A DNA stretch of 64,000 nt from Mycolicibacterium neoaurum. GTDB taxonomy: Bacteria > Actinomycetota > Actinomycetes > Mycobacteriales > Mycobacteriaceae. The stretch covers positions 2,170,001 through 2,234,000 of the forward strand of contig NZ_JAQIIX010000002.1 of assembly GCF_036946495.1 (NCBI RefSeq), given 5' to 3'. The notes beneath the pieces were generated by a model, which made no database searches, had not been told where the DNA came from, and saw nothing but the letters and a program-made list of their open reading frames with translations. Position 1 is the stretch's first letter, and every line of letters starts with the position of its first letter. Positions 1-8,373 of this stretch are shown here, in pieces. Both the position numbers and the translations under genes were made by a program.

Positions 1-1745
1 TGTCGTTTGCCACCTATTTCAACGCTTTCCCGGCCAGCTACTGGCGGCGTTGGTCGATTCTGGAGTCGGTGGTGCTTCGCGTCGAACTGACCGGCACCGC
101 CCGCATCGACGTCTACCGGTCCAAGTCCACCGGCGCCCGGATCACCGTCGGCGGAACCGAGGCCTCCAGCGTCGGTGACACCCCCGCGATCGTCGAGTTC
201 GAGGTCGAACTCGCCCCGTTCGAGGACGGCGGGTGGATCTGGTTCGACATCACCACCGACACCGCCGTCACGGTGCACAGCGGCGGCTGGTACGCCCCGA
301 TGCAGGCACCCGGCCGCGCCGATGTGGCGATCGGTATCCCGACCTTCAACCGGCCGGCCGACTGTGTCAGCGCGCTGGCCGCGCTGACATCGGATCCGTT
401 GGTCGACAAGGTGATCAGTAAGGTCATCGTGTCCGATCAGGGCAACAACAAGGCCAAGGACCACCCGGGTTTCGAGGCGGCCGCGGCCGCCCTCGGGGAC
501 CGCTTGATGATTCGCTACCAACCCAACCTCGGTGGGTCCGGGGGCTACAGCCGGGTCATGTACGAGGCTCTGCACAACACCGACTGCGAGCAGATCCTGT
601 TCATGGACGACGATATCCGCGTCGAACCGGATTCGATCTTGCGTGCGCTGGCATTCAACCGGTTCGCCAAAGTGCCGACCCTGGTCGGTGGCCAGATGCT
701 CAACCTGCAGGAGCCCAGCCATCTGCACGTCATGGGTGAGATGGTCGACTCCGAGAATTTCATGTGGACCGGTGCGATCAACACCGAGTACGACCACAAC
801 TTCGCCAAGTACCCGCTGAACTCCGAGGAGCACGAGCGCAGCCGGATGCTGCACCGCCGCATCGACGTCGACTACAACGGTTGGTGGATGTGCATGATCC
901 CGCGCCAGGTGGCCAAGGAACTGGGCCAGCCGCTGCCGCTGTTCATCAAGTGGGACGACTCGGAGTACGGACTGCGCGCGGGCGAACACGGCTACCCGAC
1001 GGTCACGCTGCCGGGCGCGGCCATCTGGCACATGGCCTGGAGCGACAAGGATGATGCCATCGACTGGCAGGCCTACTTCCACCTGCGCAACCGGCTGGTG
1101 GTCGCGGCCCTGCACTGGGACGGCAAGATCGGCGGGCTGATCAGGAGCCACTTCAAGGCGACCATGAAACACCTTCTGTGCCTCGAATATTCGACTGTCG
1201 CCATCCAGAACAAGGCAATGGACGACTTCTTGGCCGGGCCCGATCACATCTTCTCGATCCTGGAGTCCGCGCTGCCCGATGTCCGCGCCATGCGAAAGCA
1301 GTTCCCCGACGCCGTGGTGTTGCCCAGCGCCACCGCGCTGCCTGCCCCGTCGGACAAGAAGTGGCGCAAGAAGGTCGCCATTCCGACCAACCCGCTGTCC
1401 ATCGCGTCCCGGTTGACACGCGGTGTGGCCCATCAGCTCTCGCCGCACGACCCGGCACACCACGTGCGGCCACAGATCAACGTCGCCACCCAGGACGCGC
1501 GGTGGTTCTCGCTGTGCACGGTCGACGGGGTCACCGTGACCACCGCCGACGGCCGCGGGGTGGTATACCGGCAACGCGACCGGGAAAAGATGTTCGGGCT
1601 GCTGCGCGAGTCGCTCAAACGACAACTGCTGCTGGCCCGTAAGTTCGACAAGATGCGCAAGGTGTACCGCGCCGCGCAGCCCGAGCTCACCAGCCCTCGC
1701 CGCTGGGAGGCCGTCCTGAACCAGTCGGCGCTGGAGCGGGCCTGA
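1..1745 (+). CDS. glfT2: Galactofuranosyltransferase GlfT2, 5' end outside window
   Basis: Polymerising UDP-galactofuranosyltransferase that builds the galactan of arabinogalactan on the inner face of the membrane from UDP-Galf. The frame is open from base 3 with no start codon; the first visible residues (SFATYFNAFPASYWRRW) match the N-terminal beta-sandwich domain of mycobacterial GlfT2, so about 60-70 residues lie upstream and 580 are present. The GT-A domain begins near VAIGIPTFNRP. The metal-binding DDD lies in FMDDDIRVEP (about nt 603-630), the active-site acidic pair in KWDDSEYG (about nt 949-972) and the conserved His in IWHMAW (about nt 1024-1041). The C-terminal helical domain is complete. 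A GTG at base 69 is internal, not the true start. The stop is one base from the GTG of the PAP2 gene, which starts the cluster with ubiA and aftB. Confidence 0.96.
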   Translation, partial: SFATYFNAFPASYWRRWSILESVVLRVELTGTARIDVYRSKSTGARITVGGTEASSVGDTPAIVEFEVELAPFEDGGWIWFDITTDTAVTVHSGGWYAPMQAPGRADVAIGIPTFNRPADCVSALAALTSDPLVDKVISKVIVSDQGNNKAKDHPGFEAAAAALGDRLMIRYQPNLGGSGGYSRVMYEALHNTDCEQILFMDDDIRVEPDSILRALAFNRFAKVPTLVGGQMLNLQEPSHLHVMGEMVDSENFMWTGAINTEYDHNFAKYPLNSEEHERSRMLHRRIDVDYNGWWMCMIPRQVAKELGQPLPLFIKWDDSEYGLRAGEHGYPTVTLPGAAIWHMAWSDKDDAIDWQAYFHLRNRLVVAALHWDGKIGGLIRSHFKATMKHLLCLEYSTVAIQNKAMDDFLAGPDHIFSILESALPDVRAMRKQFPDAVVLPSATALPAPSDKKWRKKVAIPTNPLSIASRLTRGVAHQLSPHDPAHHVRPQINVATQDARWFSLCTVDGVTVTTADGRGVVYRQRDREKMFGLLRESLKRQLLLARKFDKMRKVYRAAQPELTSPRRWEAVLNQSALERA

Positions 1746-1746
1746 C

Positions 1747-2283
1747 GTGGCTGCGGATCTGGCGCCGGAAGAGGCGGCACTCGTCGCGGTTCAGTCCGCG
1801 TTGGCCGGTCGGCCCGGGGTACTGACGACCGCGCGAACCCTTTCGCACTTCGGTGAGCACAGCGCGGGCTGGGTCGGGGTCTCCCTGCTGGGCGCGATGC
1901 TGCAGCCGCGGCGCCGTCGCGCCTGGCTCACCGCGGGAATCGGTGCCTTCGCCGCGCACGCGGCTGCAGTGGTGATCAAGCGGGTGGTCAAGCGCAAACG
2001 CCCGCATCATCCGGCGATCGCGGTCAATGTCGGCACCCCGAGCAAGCTGAGCTTCCCCTCGGCACACGCCACGTCGACCACTGCCGCGGCCATCCTGCTG
2101 GGGCGCGTCACCGGGCTCCCGCTGCCCTGGCTGCTGATTCCGCCGATGGCGCTGTCGCGTCTGGTCCTCGGCGTGCACTACCCGACCGACGTGTTGACCG
2201 GTGTTGTGGTCGGCACGGCGGTCGCCAGAACCGTGGACGCCGTCGCGGACCGCACGGCGGGCCGAAAGGATTCAGGACTGTGA
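1747..2283 (+). CDS. PAP2-family phosphatase (decaprenylphosphoryl-phosphoribose phosphatase candidate)
   Basis: A 178-residue membrane phosphatase of the PAP2 superfamily. All three family motifs are visible: KRVVKRKRPHHP (motif 1), PSAHAT (motif 2, His) and SRLVLGVHYPTD (motif 3, Arg/His/Asp). In M. tuberculosis the gene at this position (Rv3807c) lies between glfT2 and ubiA and has been proposed to dephosphorylate decaprenylphosphoryl-5-phosphoribose, the UbiA product, before epimerisation by DprE1/DprE2; that role is inferred here from synteny. The start is a GTG one base after the glfT2 stop, and the stop overlaps the ubiA start in a GTGA, so the three genes look translationally coupled. 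Confidence 0.9.
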   Translation: MAADLAPEEAALVAVQSALAGRPGVLTTARTLSHFGEHSAGWVGVSLLGAMLQPRRRRAWLTAGIGAFAAHAAAVVIKRVVKRKRPHHPAIAVNVGTPSKLSFPSAHATSTTAAAILLGRVTGLPLPWLLIPPMALSRLVLGVHYPTDVLTGVVVGTAVARTVDAVADRTAGRKDSGL

Positions 2284-3200
2284 GCGAAGAACCGCACCCG
2301 ACTCACGCGCCGCCGAAGAACCTGGCGACGGGAATCGTCAAGGCGCTGCGGCCGCGTCAGTGGGTGAAGAACGTCCTGGTGTTCGCCGCCCCGGTGGCCG
2401 CGCTCGGTGACGATCGCTTCGTCGTCGACGATTACCGCGCGGTCCTGGTCAAGGTGCTGGTGGCCTTCGTGGTGTTCAGTCTGGCCGCCTCGTCGGTGTA
2501 CCTGGTCAACGACGCACGCGATGTGGAGGCCGACCGGGCCCATCCCACCAAGCGGTTCCGGCCGATTGCCGCCGGCGTGGTTCCCGAATCCCTGGCCTAC
2601 GCCTTGGCTGTCGTACTCGGGGTGGCCGCCCTGGTCATCTCCTGGCTGGTCTCACCCAACCTGGCCGTGGTGATCGGCGTCTACATCGTCATCCAGCTTG
2701 CCTACTGTTTCGGCCTCAAACACCAGCCGGTCATCGATATCTGCATCGTGTCCTCCGGCTTCCTCATCCGCGCCATCGCAGGCGGTGTCGCCGCGGGAAT
2801 CCAACTCTCCCAATGGTTCCTACTCGTCATGGCCTTCGGTTCGCTGTTCATGGCGGCCGGAAAGCGTTACGCGGAGCTGCAACTGGCCGAGCGCACCGGG
2901 GCCAAGATCCGCAAGTCGCTGGAGAGCTACACCAGCGGCTACCTGCGCTTCGTGTGGACGCTGGCCGCCACCGCGGTGGTGCTCTGCTACGCGCTGTTCG
3001 CCTTCGAGCGCGACGGCGGTTCGGCATCGTGGTGGGCCATCTCGATCATCCCGTTCACCATCGCGATCCTGCGCTATGCGGTCGACATCGACGGCGGGCA
3101 CGCCGGCGAGCCCGAGGAGATCGCCCTGGGAGACCGGGTGCTGCAGGTGCTCGCCCTGGCCTTGATCGGTACCGTCGGTGCGGCTGCCTACTTCAGTTGA
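2280..3200 (+). CDS. ubiA: Decaprenyl-phosphate phosphoribosyltransferase (UbiA)
   Basis: Integral-membrane UbiA-superfamily prenyltransferase (306 aa, about 8-9 membrane segments) that transfers 5-phosphoribose from PRPP to decaprenyl phosphate, the first committed step to decaprenyl-phosphoarabinose. The first Asp-rich motif is NDARDVEADRAHP, followed by KRFRP; the second acidic region is YAVDIDGGHAGEPEE near the C-terminus. It starts at a GTG overlapping the PAP2 stop, and its end overlaps the start of aftB by 23 bases. This glfT2-PAP2-ubiA-aftB order matches M. tuberculosis Rv3808c to Rv3805c. UbiA changes are known to influence ethambutol resistance in M. tuberculosis. Confidence 0.95.
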   Translation: MSEEPHPTHAPPKNLATGIVKALRPRQWVKNVLVFAAPVAALGDDRFVVDDYRAVLVKVLVAFVVFSLAASSVYLVNDARDVEADRAHPTKRFRPIAAGVVPESLAYALAVVLGVAALVISWLVSPNLAVVIGVYIVIQLAYCFGLKHQPVIDICIVSSGFLIRAIAGGVAAGIQLSQWFLLVMAFGSLFMAAGKRYAELQLAERTGAKIRKSLESYTSGYLRFVWTLAATAVVLCYALFAFERDGGSASWWAISIIPFTIAILRYAVDIDGGHAGEPEEIALGDRVLQVLALALIGTVGAAAYFS

Positions 3201-5148
3201 TCGGCTCGCCGAGGCGACCGCCGCACGTCTGAGCAACAGGCCGGTCGTGCGCTACACCGTCCCCGTTCGGGTCAGCCTCTGGCTGTCGGTGCTGGTGGTC
3301 GCCGTGCTCTTCTTCTGGGGTGCCTGGCAGCGCCGCTGGATGGCCGATGACGGTCTGATCGTGCTGCGCACGGTGCGCAATCTGTTGGCGGGCAACGGGC
3401 CGGTCTTCAATGTCGGTGAGCGTGTCGAATCGAACACCTCCACTTTGTGGACCTACCTGATCACCGCGACGAGTTGGGTCGCGGGTCCGGTGCGATTGGA
3501 GTACGTCGCACTGGCGCTCGCGCTGGGACTGAGTGTGGCCGGTGTGGTGCTGGTGATGCTGGGTACCGCCCGGTTGTACGCACCGCTGCTCGCCGGTCGC
3601 CGAGCGGTGCTGCTGCCCGCCGGCGTGCTCGTCTACATCGCGGTCCCACCGGCACGGGATTTCGCGTCATCGGGCCTGGAAAACGGTCTGGTGCTGGCCT
3701 ATATCGGCCTGTTGTGGTGGCTGCTGGTGCGCTGGTCGCAGGCTCGCGCTCACACCGGAGCCGGCCTGACCGCGGCGCTGGCCTTCGTCGCGGGGCTGAG
3801 CGTGCTGGTCCGCCCGGAACTGGCGCTGGTCGGCGGTGTCGCGTTGGTGATGATGGTGCTGGCTGCCCCCGGCCGCGGTCGACGGCTGCTGATCATCGGG
3901 GCGGGCGGCGCGCTACCGGTGGCCTACCAGATCTTCCGGATGGGCTACTACGGACTGTTGGTACCCCAGACCGCGGTTGCCAAGGACGCCTCCGGCGCCA
4001 AGTGGAGCCAGGGCCTGCTCTACCTCGGCAACTTCAACGCGCCCTACCTGCTGTGGATCCCACTGGTGCTGCTGGTCGCGCTCGCGGTGGTCCTGGTTCT
4101 GCTGGTCCGTGACCGGGCACCGCAACAGCCGACCGAACCGACCGGATCCCGGCTGGCGAGGATTGTCCAGAATCCCACCGCCGCGGTGGTTTTCGTGGTC
4201 GTCAGCGGCGTCGTCCAGGCGGTCTACTGGGTGCGCCAAGGCGGCGACTTCATGCACGGCCGCGTCCTGCTGACCGCGCTGTTCCTGATACTGACACCGG
4301 TGGCGGTGGTTCCGATCACGGTGCCGGAGCGCGCCGGGGCTGCGCGGCGCACGGTGTATCTGCTCACCGGTTCAGCAAGCCTGCTGTGGGTCGGGGTCGC
4401 GGGATGGGCACTGTGGGCGGCGAATTCGCCGGGCATGGGTGCCGATGCCACCCGCGTCACCTACTCCGGGATCGTCGATGAGCGCCGGTTCTACGCGCAG
4501 GCCACCGGACACGCTCACCCGCTGACCGCAGCGGATTACCTGGATTACCCCCGGATGCGCGCAGTGCTCGTGGCGCTGCGCAACACCCCCGACGGCGCAC
4601 TGCTGCTGCCCTCGGGCAATTACGATGTCTGGGACGTCGTCCCGGCCATTCCGCCACCACCTGACAAGCCACGTCCGCCGGGCCAAACCGGGCCGCATAC
4701 AGTCTTTTTCACCAATATGGGCATGCTCGGGATGAATGTCGGTCTCGACGTGCGGGTGATCGATCAGATCGGCCTGACCAATCCGTTGGCCGCCCACACC
4801 GAGCGCTTGGAGGATGCCCGGATCGGGCACGACAAGAACCTCTTCCCGGACTGGGCGGTGGCCGAGGGGCCCTTCCTCAAACAGCGCCCCTACATACCGC
4901 AGTACCTCGACGAGGATTGGATCGCTCAGGCGGAGGTCGCCCTGAGGTGTCCCGATACCGAGGCGATCCTGACTTCCGTGCGCGGACCGATGGGGCCGCG
5001 TCGGTTCCTGTCCAACTTCTTCCACGCAATGGAGTTCGGCAGCTATCGCATCGACCGCGTCCCGCTCTACGAGCTGTACCGCTGCAAGCTGGATGCACCT
5101 CCACCGAAGACGCCGATCTACACCGGATTGCCCGCCACCGGACCGTGA
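3178..5148 (+). CDS. aftB: Terminal beta-(1->2) arabinofuranosyltransferase AftB
   Basis: GT-C-fold membrane glycosyltransferase (656 aa) that caps arabinan with beta-1,2-linked arabinofuranose from decaprenyl-phosphoarabinose on the outer face of the membrane, making the site for mycolylation. About ten membrane helices fill the N-terminal two-thirds; the first periplasmic loop carries the acidic pair in RRWMADDGLI typical of GT-C enzymes. A soluble Pro-rich C-terminal domain follows (from about residue 430). The GTG start lies inside ubiA (23-base overlap); an internal GTG (VRYTVPV, nt 3247) is an alternative start. Slightly longer than the M. tuberculosis protein as I remember it (about 627 aa). 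Confidence 0.93.
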   Translation: MRLPTSVDRLAEATAARLSNRPVVRYTVPVRVSLWLSVLVVAVLFFWGAWQRRWMADDGLIVLRTVRNLLAGNGPVFNVGERVESNTSTLWTYLITATSWVAGPVRLEYVALALALGLSVAGVVLVMLGTARLYAPLLAGRRAVLLPAGVLVYIAVPPARDFASSGLENGLVLAYIGLLWWLLVRWSQARAHTGAGLTAALAFVAGLSVLVRPELALVGGVALVMMVLAAPGRGRRLLIIGAGGALPVAYQIFRMGYYGLLVPQTAVAKDASGAKWSQGLLYLGNFNAPYLLWIPLVLLVALAVVLVLLVRDRAPQQPTEPTGSRLARIVQNPTAAVVFVVVSGVVQAVYWVRQGGDFMHGRVLLTALFLILTPVAVVPITVPERAGAARRTVYLLTGSASLLWVGVAGWALWAANSPGMGADATRVTYSGIVDERRFYAQATGHAHPLTAADYLDYPRMRAVLVALRNTPDGALLLPSGNYDVWDVVPAIPPPPDKPRPPGQTGPHTVFFTNMGMLGMNVGLDVRVIDQIGLTNPLAAHTERLEDARIGHDKNLFPDWAVAEGPFLKQRPYIPQYLDEDWIAQAEVALRCPDTEAILTSVRGPMGPRRFLSNFFHAMEFGSYRIDRVPLYELYRCKLDAPPPKTPIYTGLPATGP

Positions 5149-5233
5149 CCCAGCTAACAAGGGTTTTGCAGCTGCGGTAACGCCGCGGTTATGTTGGGCC
5201 GATACATGAGCGTGGCCCGTAATGCCCGCAACG

Positions 5234-5263
5234 CGCCACCACCTGGTGACTCGGTGGGTGGCG
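5234..5263 (+). promoter_or_regulatory. Hairpin in the leader of the first antigen 85 gene
   Basis: The 145-bp gap between aftB and the first mycolyltransferase gene contains complementary arms CGCCACC (5234-5240) and GGTGGCG (5257-5263), 30 bases before the ATG at 5294. It could be an attenuating or mRNA-stabilising leader structure; no U-tract follows, so a classic terminator is unlikely. The function is inference only. Confidence 0.25.
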
Positions 5264-5293
5264 TCACCGCTGAGATGGACGGATAGACACAGC

Positions 5294-6250
5294 ATGCGTA
5301 GGACCCTGACTCTGCTATCGCGTGCGCTGGCCGCGATGGTCGCGCTCGCCACCGTTGCCGCGGTGCCCGCACCGACGGCCGCGGCCTTTTCCAGGGAAGG
5401 GTTGCCGGTCGAGTACCTCGACGTGTTCTCCACCGCCATGAACCGCAACATCCGGGTCCAGTTCCAGCCCGGCGGGCCGAATGCGGTCTACCTCCTCGAC
5501 GGGTTGCGCGCCCAGGACGACTACAACGGCTGGGATATCAACACCCCTGCCTTCGAGTGGTTCCACGATTCGGGCCTGTCGGTGGTGATGCCGGTGGGTG
5601 GACAGTCCAGCTTCTACAGTGACTGGTACTCGCCGTCGTCGTTCAACAGCCAGCAGTACACCTATAAGTGGGAGACGTTCCTCACCAGCGAGCTTCCGCA
5701 GTGGTTGGCGGCCGAGAAGCAGATCTCACCCGCGGGCAACGGGGTGGTCGGATTGTCGATGTCCGGCGGCGCGGCGTTGATCCTCGCCGCCTATCATCCG
5801 AACCAATTCCGTTATGCGGCATCGCTGTCGGGATTCCTCAACCCGTCGACCGCCTTCATGAAGCAGGCAATTCGCGTCGCGATGCTCGATGCCGGTGGCT
5901 ACAACGTCGACAACATGTGGGGGCCGCCGTGGGATCCGGCATGGAAGCGCAACGACCCGGTCGAGCAGGTCGGCAAGTTGGTCGCCGCTGGCACTCGGCT
6001 GTGGATTTACTGTGCGCCAGGGGGTTCCACTCCGCTGGATGTCAACGGTGACCCGGCCCAACAGTTCAACGCCGACAGCCTGGAGGGTCTGGCAATCGGC
6101 AGCAACAAGAAGTTCCAGGAGCGCTACACCGCCGCTGGCGGGACGAATGCAACCTTCGAATTCCCTGCGGCAGGGAATCATTCGTGGGCGTACTGGGGTG
6201 CCCAGTTACAAGCGCTCAAGCCGGATCTGATCGCCACCCTCGTTCGCTGA
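5294..6250 (+). CDS. Antigen 85-family mycolyltransferase (paralogue 1)
   Basis: Secreted alpha/beta-hydrolase that transfers mycolic acid between trehalose monomycolate molecules and onto arabinogalactan. 318 aa from ATG 5294 with GAGATGGACGGA upstream; a longer in-frame start at 5222 would put a polar leader before the signal peptide (MRRTLTLLSRALAAMVALATV..AAA|FSREGLPVEYL). Catalytic residues can be placed: Ser in GLSMSGG, Glu in SLEGLA, His in NHSWAYW; the fibronectin-binding-like region and YLLDGLRAQDDYNGWDINTPAF are typical of antigen 85. The Cys87/Cys92 pair of M. tuberculosis Ag85A is missing (SPSSFNSQQYTYKW instead). One of three tandem paralogues here; the C-terminus is short. Confidence 0.93.
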   Translation: MRRTLTLLSRALAAMVALATVAAVPAPTAAAFSREGLPVEYLDVFSTAMNRNIRVQFQPGGPNAVYLLDGLRAQDDYNGWDINTPAFEWFHDSGLSVVMPVGGQSSFYSDWYSPSSFNSQQYTYKWETFLTSELPQWLAAEKQISPAGNGVVGLSMSGGAALILAAYHPNQFRYAASLSGFLNPSTAFMKQAIRVAMLDAGGYNVDNMWGPPWDPAWKRNDPVEQVGKLVAAGTRLWIYCAPGGSTPLDVNGDPAQQFNADSLEGLAIGSNKKFQERYTAAGGTNATFEFPAAGNHSWAYWGAQLQALKPDLIATLVR

Positions 6251-6327
6251 GCGGGACATCCCAGCCAATTGTGGTTGACTACACGGGCCTTCGAGTCCGG
6301 GCCACAACAGACGGGATCCCAATACAT

Positions 6328-7329
6328 ATGACTTTCGCCGAGTGGATGCGCGGTGTCACCCGCAGAGTGACCATCGCGGCCGCCGCGGCCGCGGTGCTAC
6401 CGGGTCTGGTGAGCGTCATCGGTGACCCGGCGACTGCGTCCGCCTTCTCCCGACCGGGCCTGGCGGTGGAGTATCTGGACGTGCCATCGGCCGGGATGGG
6501 TCGTGATATCCGCATCCAGTTCCAGAGCGGCGGCGAGAATGCGCCTGCGGTCTACCTTCTCGACGGTCTGCGCGCCCAGGATGACTTCAACGGTTGGGAT
6601 ATCAACACCGCGGCGTTCGAGTGGTACGACCATTCCGGTCTCTCGGTGGTCATGCCCGTCGGCGGCCAGTCGAGCTTCTACTCCGACTGGTACAAGCCGG
6701 CCAAGGGCAAGAACGGCACCTACACCTACAAGTGGGAGACGTTCCTCACCCAGGAGCTGCCCGCCTGGTTGCAGTCCAACAAGGCCGTCAAACCCACAGG
6801 CAGTGCGGTGGTCGGGTTGTCGATGGCCGGCTCTGCGGCCTTGACGCTGGCCATCTATCACCCCCAGCAGTTCCCGTATGCCGCATCCCTGTCGGGCTTC
6901 CTGAACCTGTCCGAGGGTTGGTGGCCGATGTTGGTGGGACTGTCCATGGGTGATGCCGGCGGATTCAAGGCCGAGGACATGTGGGGCCCGTCCGGCGATC
7001 CGGCGTGGAAGCGCAACGACCCCTACGTCAACATCGACAAGCTGATCGCCAACAACACCCGCATCTGGATCTTCTGCGGAAACGGCAAACCGTCGGACCT
7101 CGACGCCGGTGCCAGCGCGGGCAACCTGTTCAACGCGAAGTTCCTCGAGGGCTTCACGCTGCGGACCAACAAGACGTTCCGCGACACCTACCTGGCCAAC
7201 GGTGGCAGCAACGGCGTGTTCAACTTCCCGGAGAACGGCACGCACAGCTGGGGTTACTGGGGCGCGCAGTTGCAGGCCATGAAGCCCGATATCCAGCGGG
7301 TGCTGGGGGCCGTGCCCGCCGCGGGGTAG
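6328..7329 (+). CDS. fbpA: Antigen 85-family mycolyltransferase (FbpA-like, paralogue 2)
   Basis: Secreted mycolyltransferase, 333 aa, the closest of the trio to M. tuberculosis FbpA (GLSVVMPVGGQSSFYSDWY, AVVGLSMAGSAALTLAIYHP, IFCGNGKPSDL). The signal peptide runs to about residue 43 (..TASA|FSRPGL). Catalytic Ser lies in GLSMAG, Glu in FLEGF and His in THSWGYW. ATG 6328 fits the family N-terminus; ATG 6346 is an alternative, and the upstream in-frame extension to 6184 would overlap paralogue 1. The Cys87-Cys92 disulfide is absent here as well (KPAKGKNGTYTYKW). The position between aftB and the MPT51 gene corresponds to M. tuberculosis fbpA. Confidence 0.93.
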   Translation: MTFAEWMRGVTRRVTIAAAAAAVLPGLVSVIGDPATASAFSRPGLAVEYLDVPSAGMGRDIRIQFQSGGENAPAVYLLDGLRAQDDFNGWDINTAAFEWYDHSGLSVVMPVGGQSSFYSDWYKPAKGKNGTYTYKWETFLTQELPAWLQSNKAVKPTGSAVVGLSMAGSAALTLAIYHPQQFPYAASLSGFLNLSEGWWPMLVGLSMGDAGGFKAEDMWGPSGDPAWKRNDPYVNIDKLIANNTRIWIFCGNGKPSDLDAGASAGNLFNAKFLEGFTLRTNKTFRDTYLANGGSNGVFNFPENGTHSWGYWGAQLQAMKPDIQRVLGAVPAAG

Positions 7330-7376
7330 GTCCCGTCTGCGGGTCGTAACGGGTCGTTGCGCCGACCGCCGCAGTG

Positions 7377-7390
7377 GTGATGTGATTCAC
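7377..7390 (+). promoter_or_regulatory. Candidate CRP-type operator upstream of the MPT51-like gene
   Basis: GTGATGTGATTCAC has the GTGA-N6-TCAC half-site arrangement recognised by CRP/Rv3676-type regulators and sits 47 bases before the ATG of the MPT51-like gene. The outer T/A bases of the full consensus are not matched. The assignment rests on motif similarity only. Confidence 0.3.
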
Positions 7391-7436
7391 TACAACGCGG
7401 CGGCGGGCAAACACACGATCGAAGACGAGGTGGGAC

Positions 7437-8324
7437 ATGAGGCTGCAGGCTCTTGCGTATGCGGTGCTGATGGCGCTGGGCCTGTGGACGGTGTCGGCGA
7501 CGACCGAACAGGCCGCGCGTGCCGACGGAGTCGAATACCTGATGGTGCCGTCGGCGGCCATGGGCCGCGCCATTCCTGTCGCGTTTCAGGGCGGCGGGCC
7601 GCATGCGGTCTTCCTGCTCGACGCCTTCAACGCCGCACCCGACGTCAGCAATTGGGTGACCGCGGGCAATGCGATGAACACCCTGGCGGGCAAGGGCATT
7701 TCGGTGGCCGCTCCGGCCGGTGGCGCCTGGAGCCTCTACACCAACTGGGAGCAGGACGGTTCCAAGCAGTGGGAGACCTTCCTGGCCACCGAACTGCCGG
7801 ACTGGCTGGCCGCCAACAAGGGTCTGGCGCCCAGCGGACACGGTGTCGTCGGCGCCTCGCAAGGCGGTACCGGTGCGATGATGCTGGCCGCCTTCCACCC
7901 GGACCGGTTCCGCTATGCGGGCTCGCTCTCGGGTTTCCTGACCCCGTCGCGCACCTTCGAGAACGGCGCGATCACCGCGGGGATGGCGCAGTACGGCGGA
8001 GTCGACACCCAGCGGATGTGGGGCCCGGTGCAGTTCGGCCGGTGGAAGTGGCATGACCCGGACGTGCACTCTCAGCTGTTGGTGGACAACAACACCCGAC
8101 TGTGGGTCTTCAGCCCGCAGACCACGACCTGCAGCGACCCGGTCGCGATGATCAACGATTGCGCGCAGGCCCAAGGCAGCAACCGCACCTTCTACTCCCA
8201 CTACCGCGCCATCGGTGGACGCAACGGGCATTTCGACTTCCCGGTCGACGGCCAGCACGACTGGGGTAGCTGGGCCGGACAGCTCGCCGCCCTGTCCGGT
8301 GACCTGGCAGCGGCCATCCGCTGA
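7437..8324 (+). CDS. fbpD: MPT51/FbpD-like antigen 85 homologue
   Basis: Exported antigen 85-fold protein, 295 aa, signal peptide of about 30 residues ending near EQAARA|DGVEYL. M. tuberculosis MPT51 (Rv3803c), at the same genomic position, binds fibronectin and carbohydrate and is regarded as catalytically inactive. This copy differs: the nucleophile-elbow position is Ser (GASQGG, where I recall Ala in MPT51) and the His position is kept (QHDWGSW), whereas the FLEGF-type catalytic Glu is not evident (region MINDCAQAQGSNRTF). It may therefore be a partial-triad variant. ATG 7437 is preceded by GAGGTGGG. Confidence 0.88.
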   Translation: MRLQALAYAVLMALGLWTVSATTEQAARADGVEYLMVPSAAMGRAIPVAFQGGGPHAVFLLDAFNAAPDVSNWVTAGNAMNTLAGKGISVAAPAGGAWSLYTNWEQDGSKQWETFLATELPDWLAANKGLAPSGHGVVGASQGGTGAMMLAAFHPDRFRYAGSLSGFLTPSRTFENGAITAGMAQYGGVDTQRMWGPVQFGRWKWHDPDVHSQLLVDNNTRLWVFSPQTTTCSDPVAMINDCAQAQGSNRTFYSHYRAIGGRNGHFDFPVDGQHDWGSWAGQLAALSGDLAAAIR

Positions 8325-8337
8325 CGGTTTGATCACG

Positions 8338-8373
8338 TTCCATGGCACCGGCAGAACAGCCGGTACCGTGGAA
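8338..8373 (+). promoter_or_regulatory. Strong stem-loop abutting the DUF732-like gene start
   Basis: Arms at 8338-8352 and 8359-8373 pair over 15 positions (13 Watson-Crick, one G-T, one mismatch) around the loop AGAACA. It lies 14 bases after the MPT51-like stop and its 3' arm ends on the A of the next ATG, so it could be a terminator/processing structure or could hide the ribosome-binding site of the following gene. No T-run follows. Confidence 0.5.
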
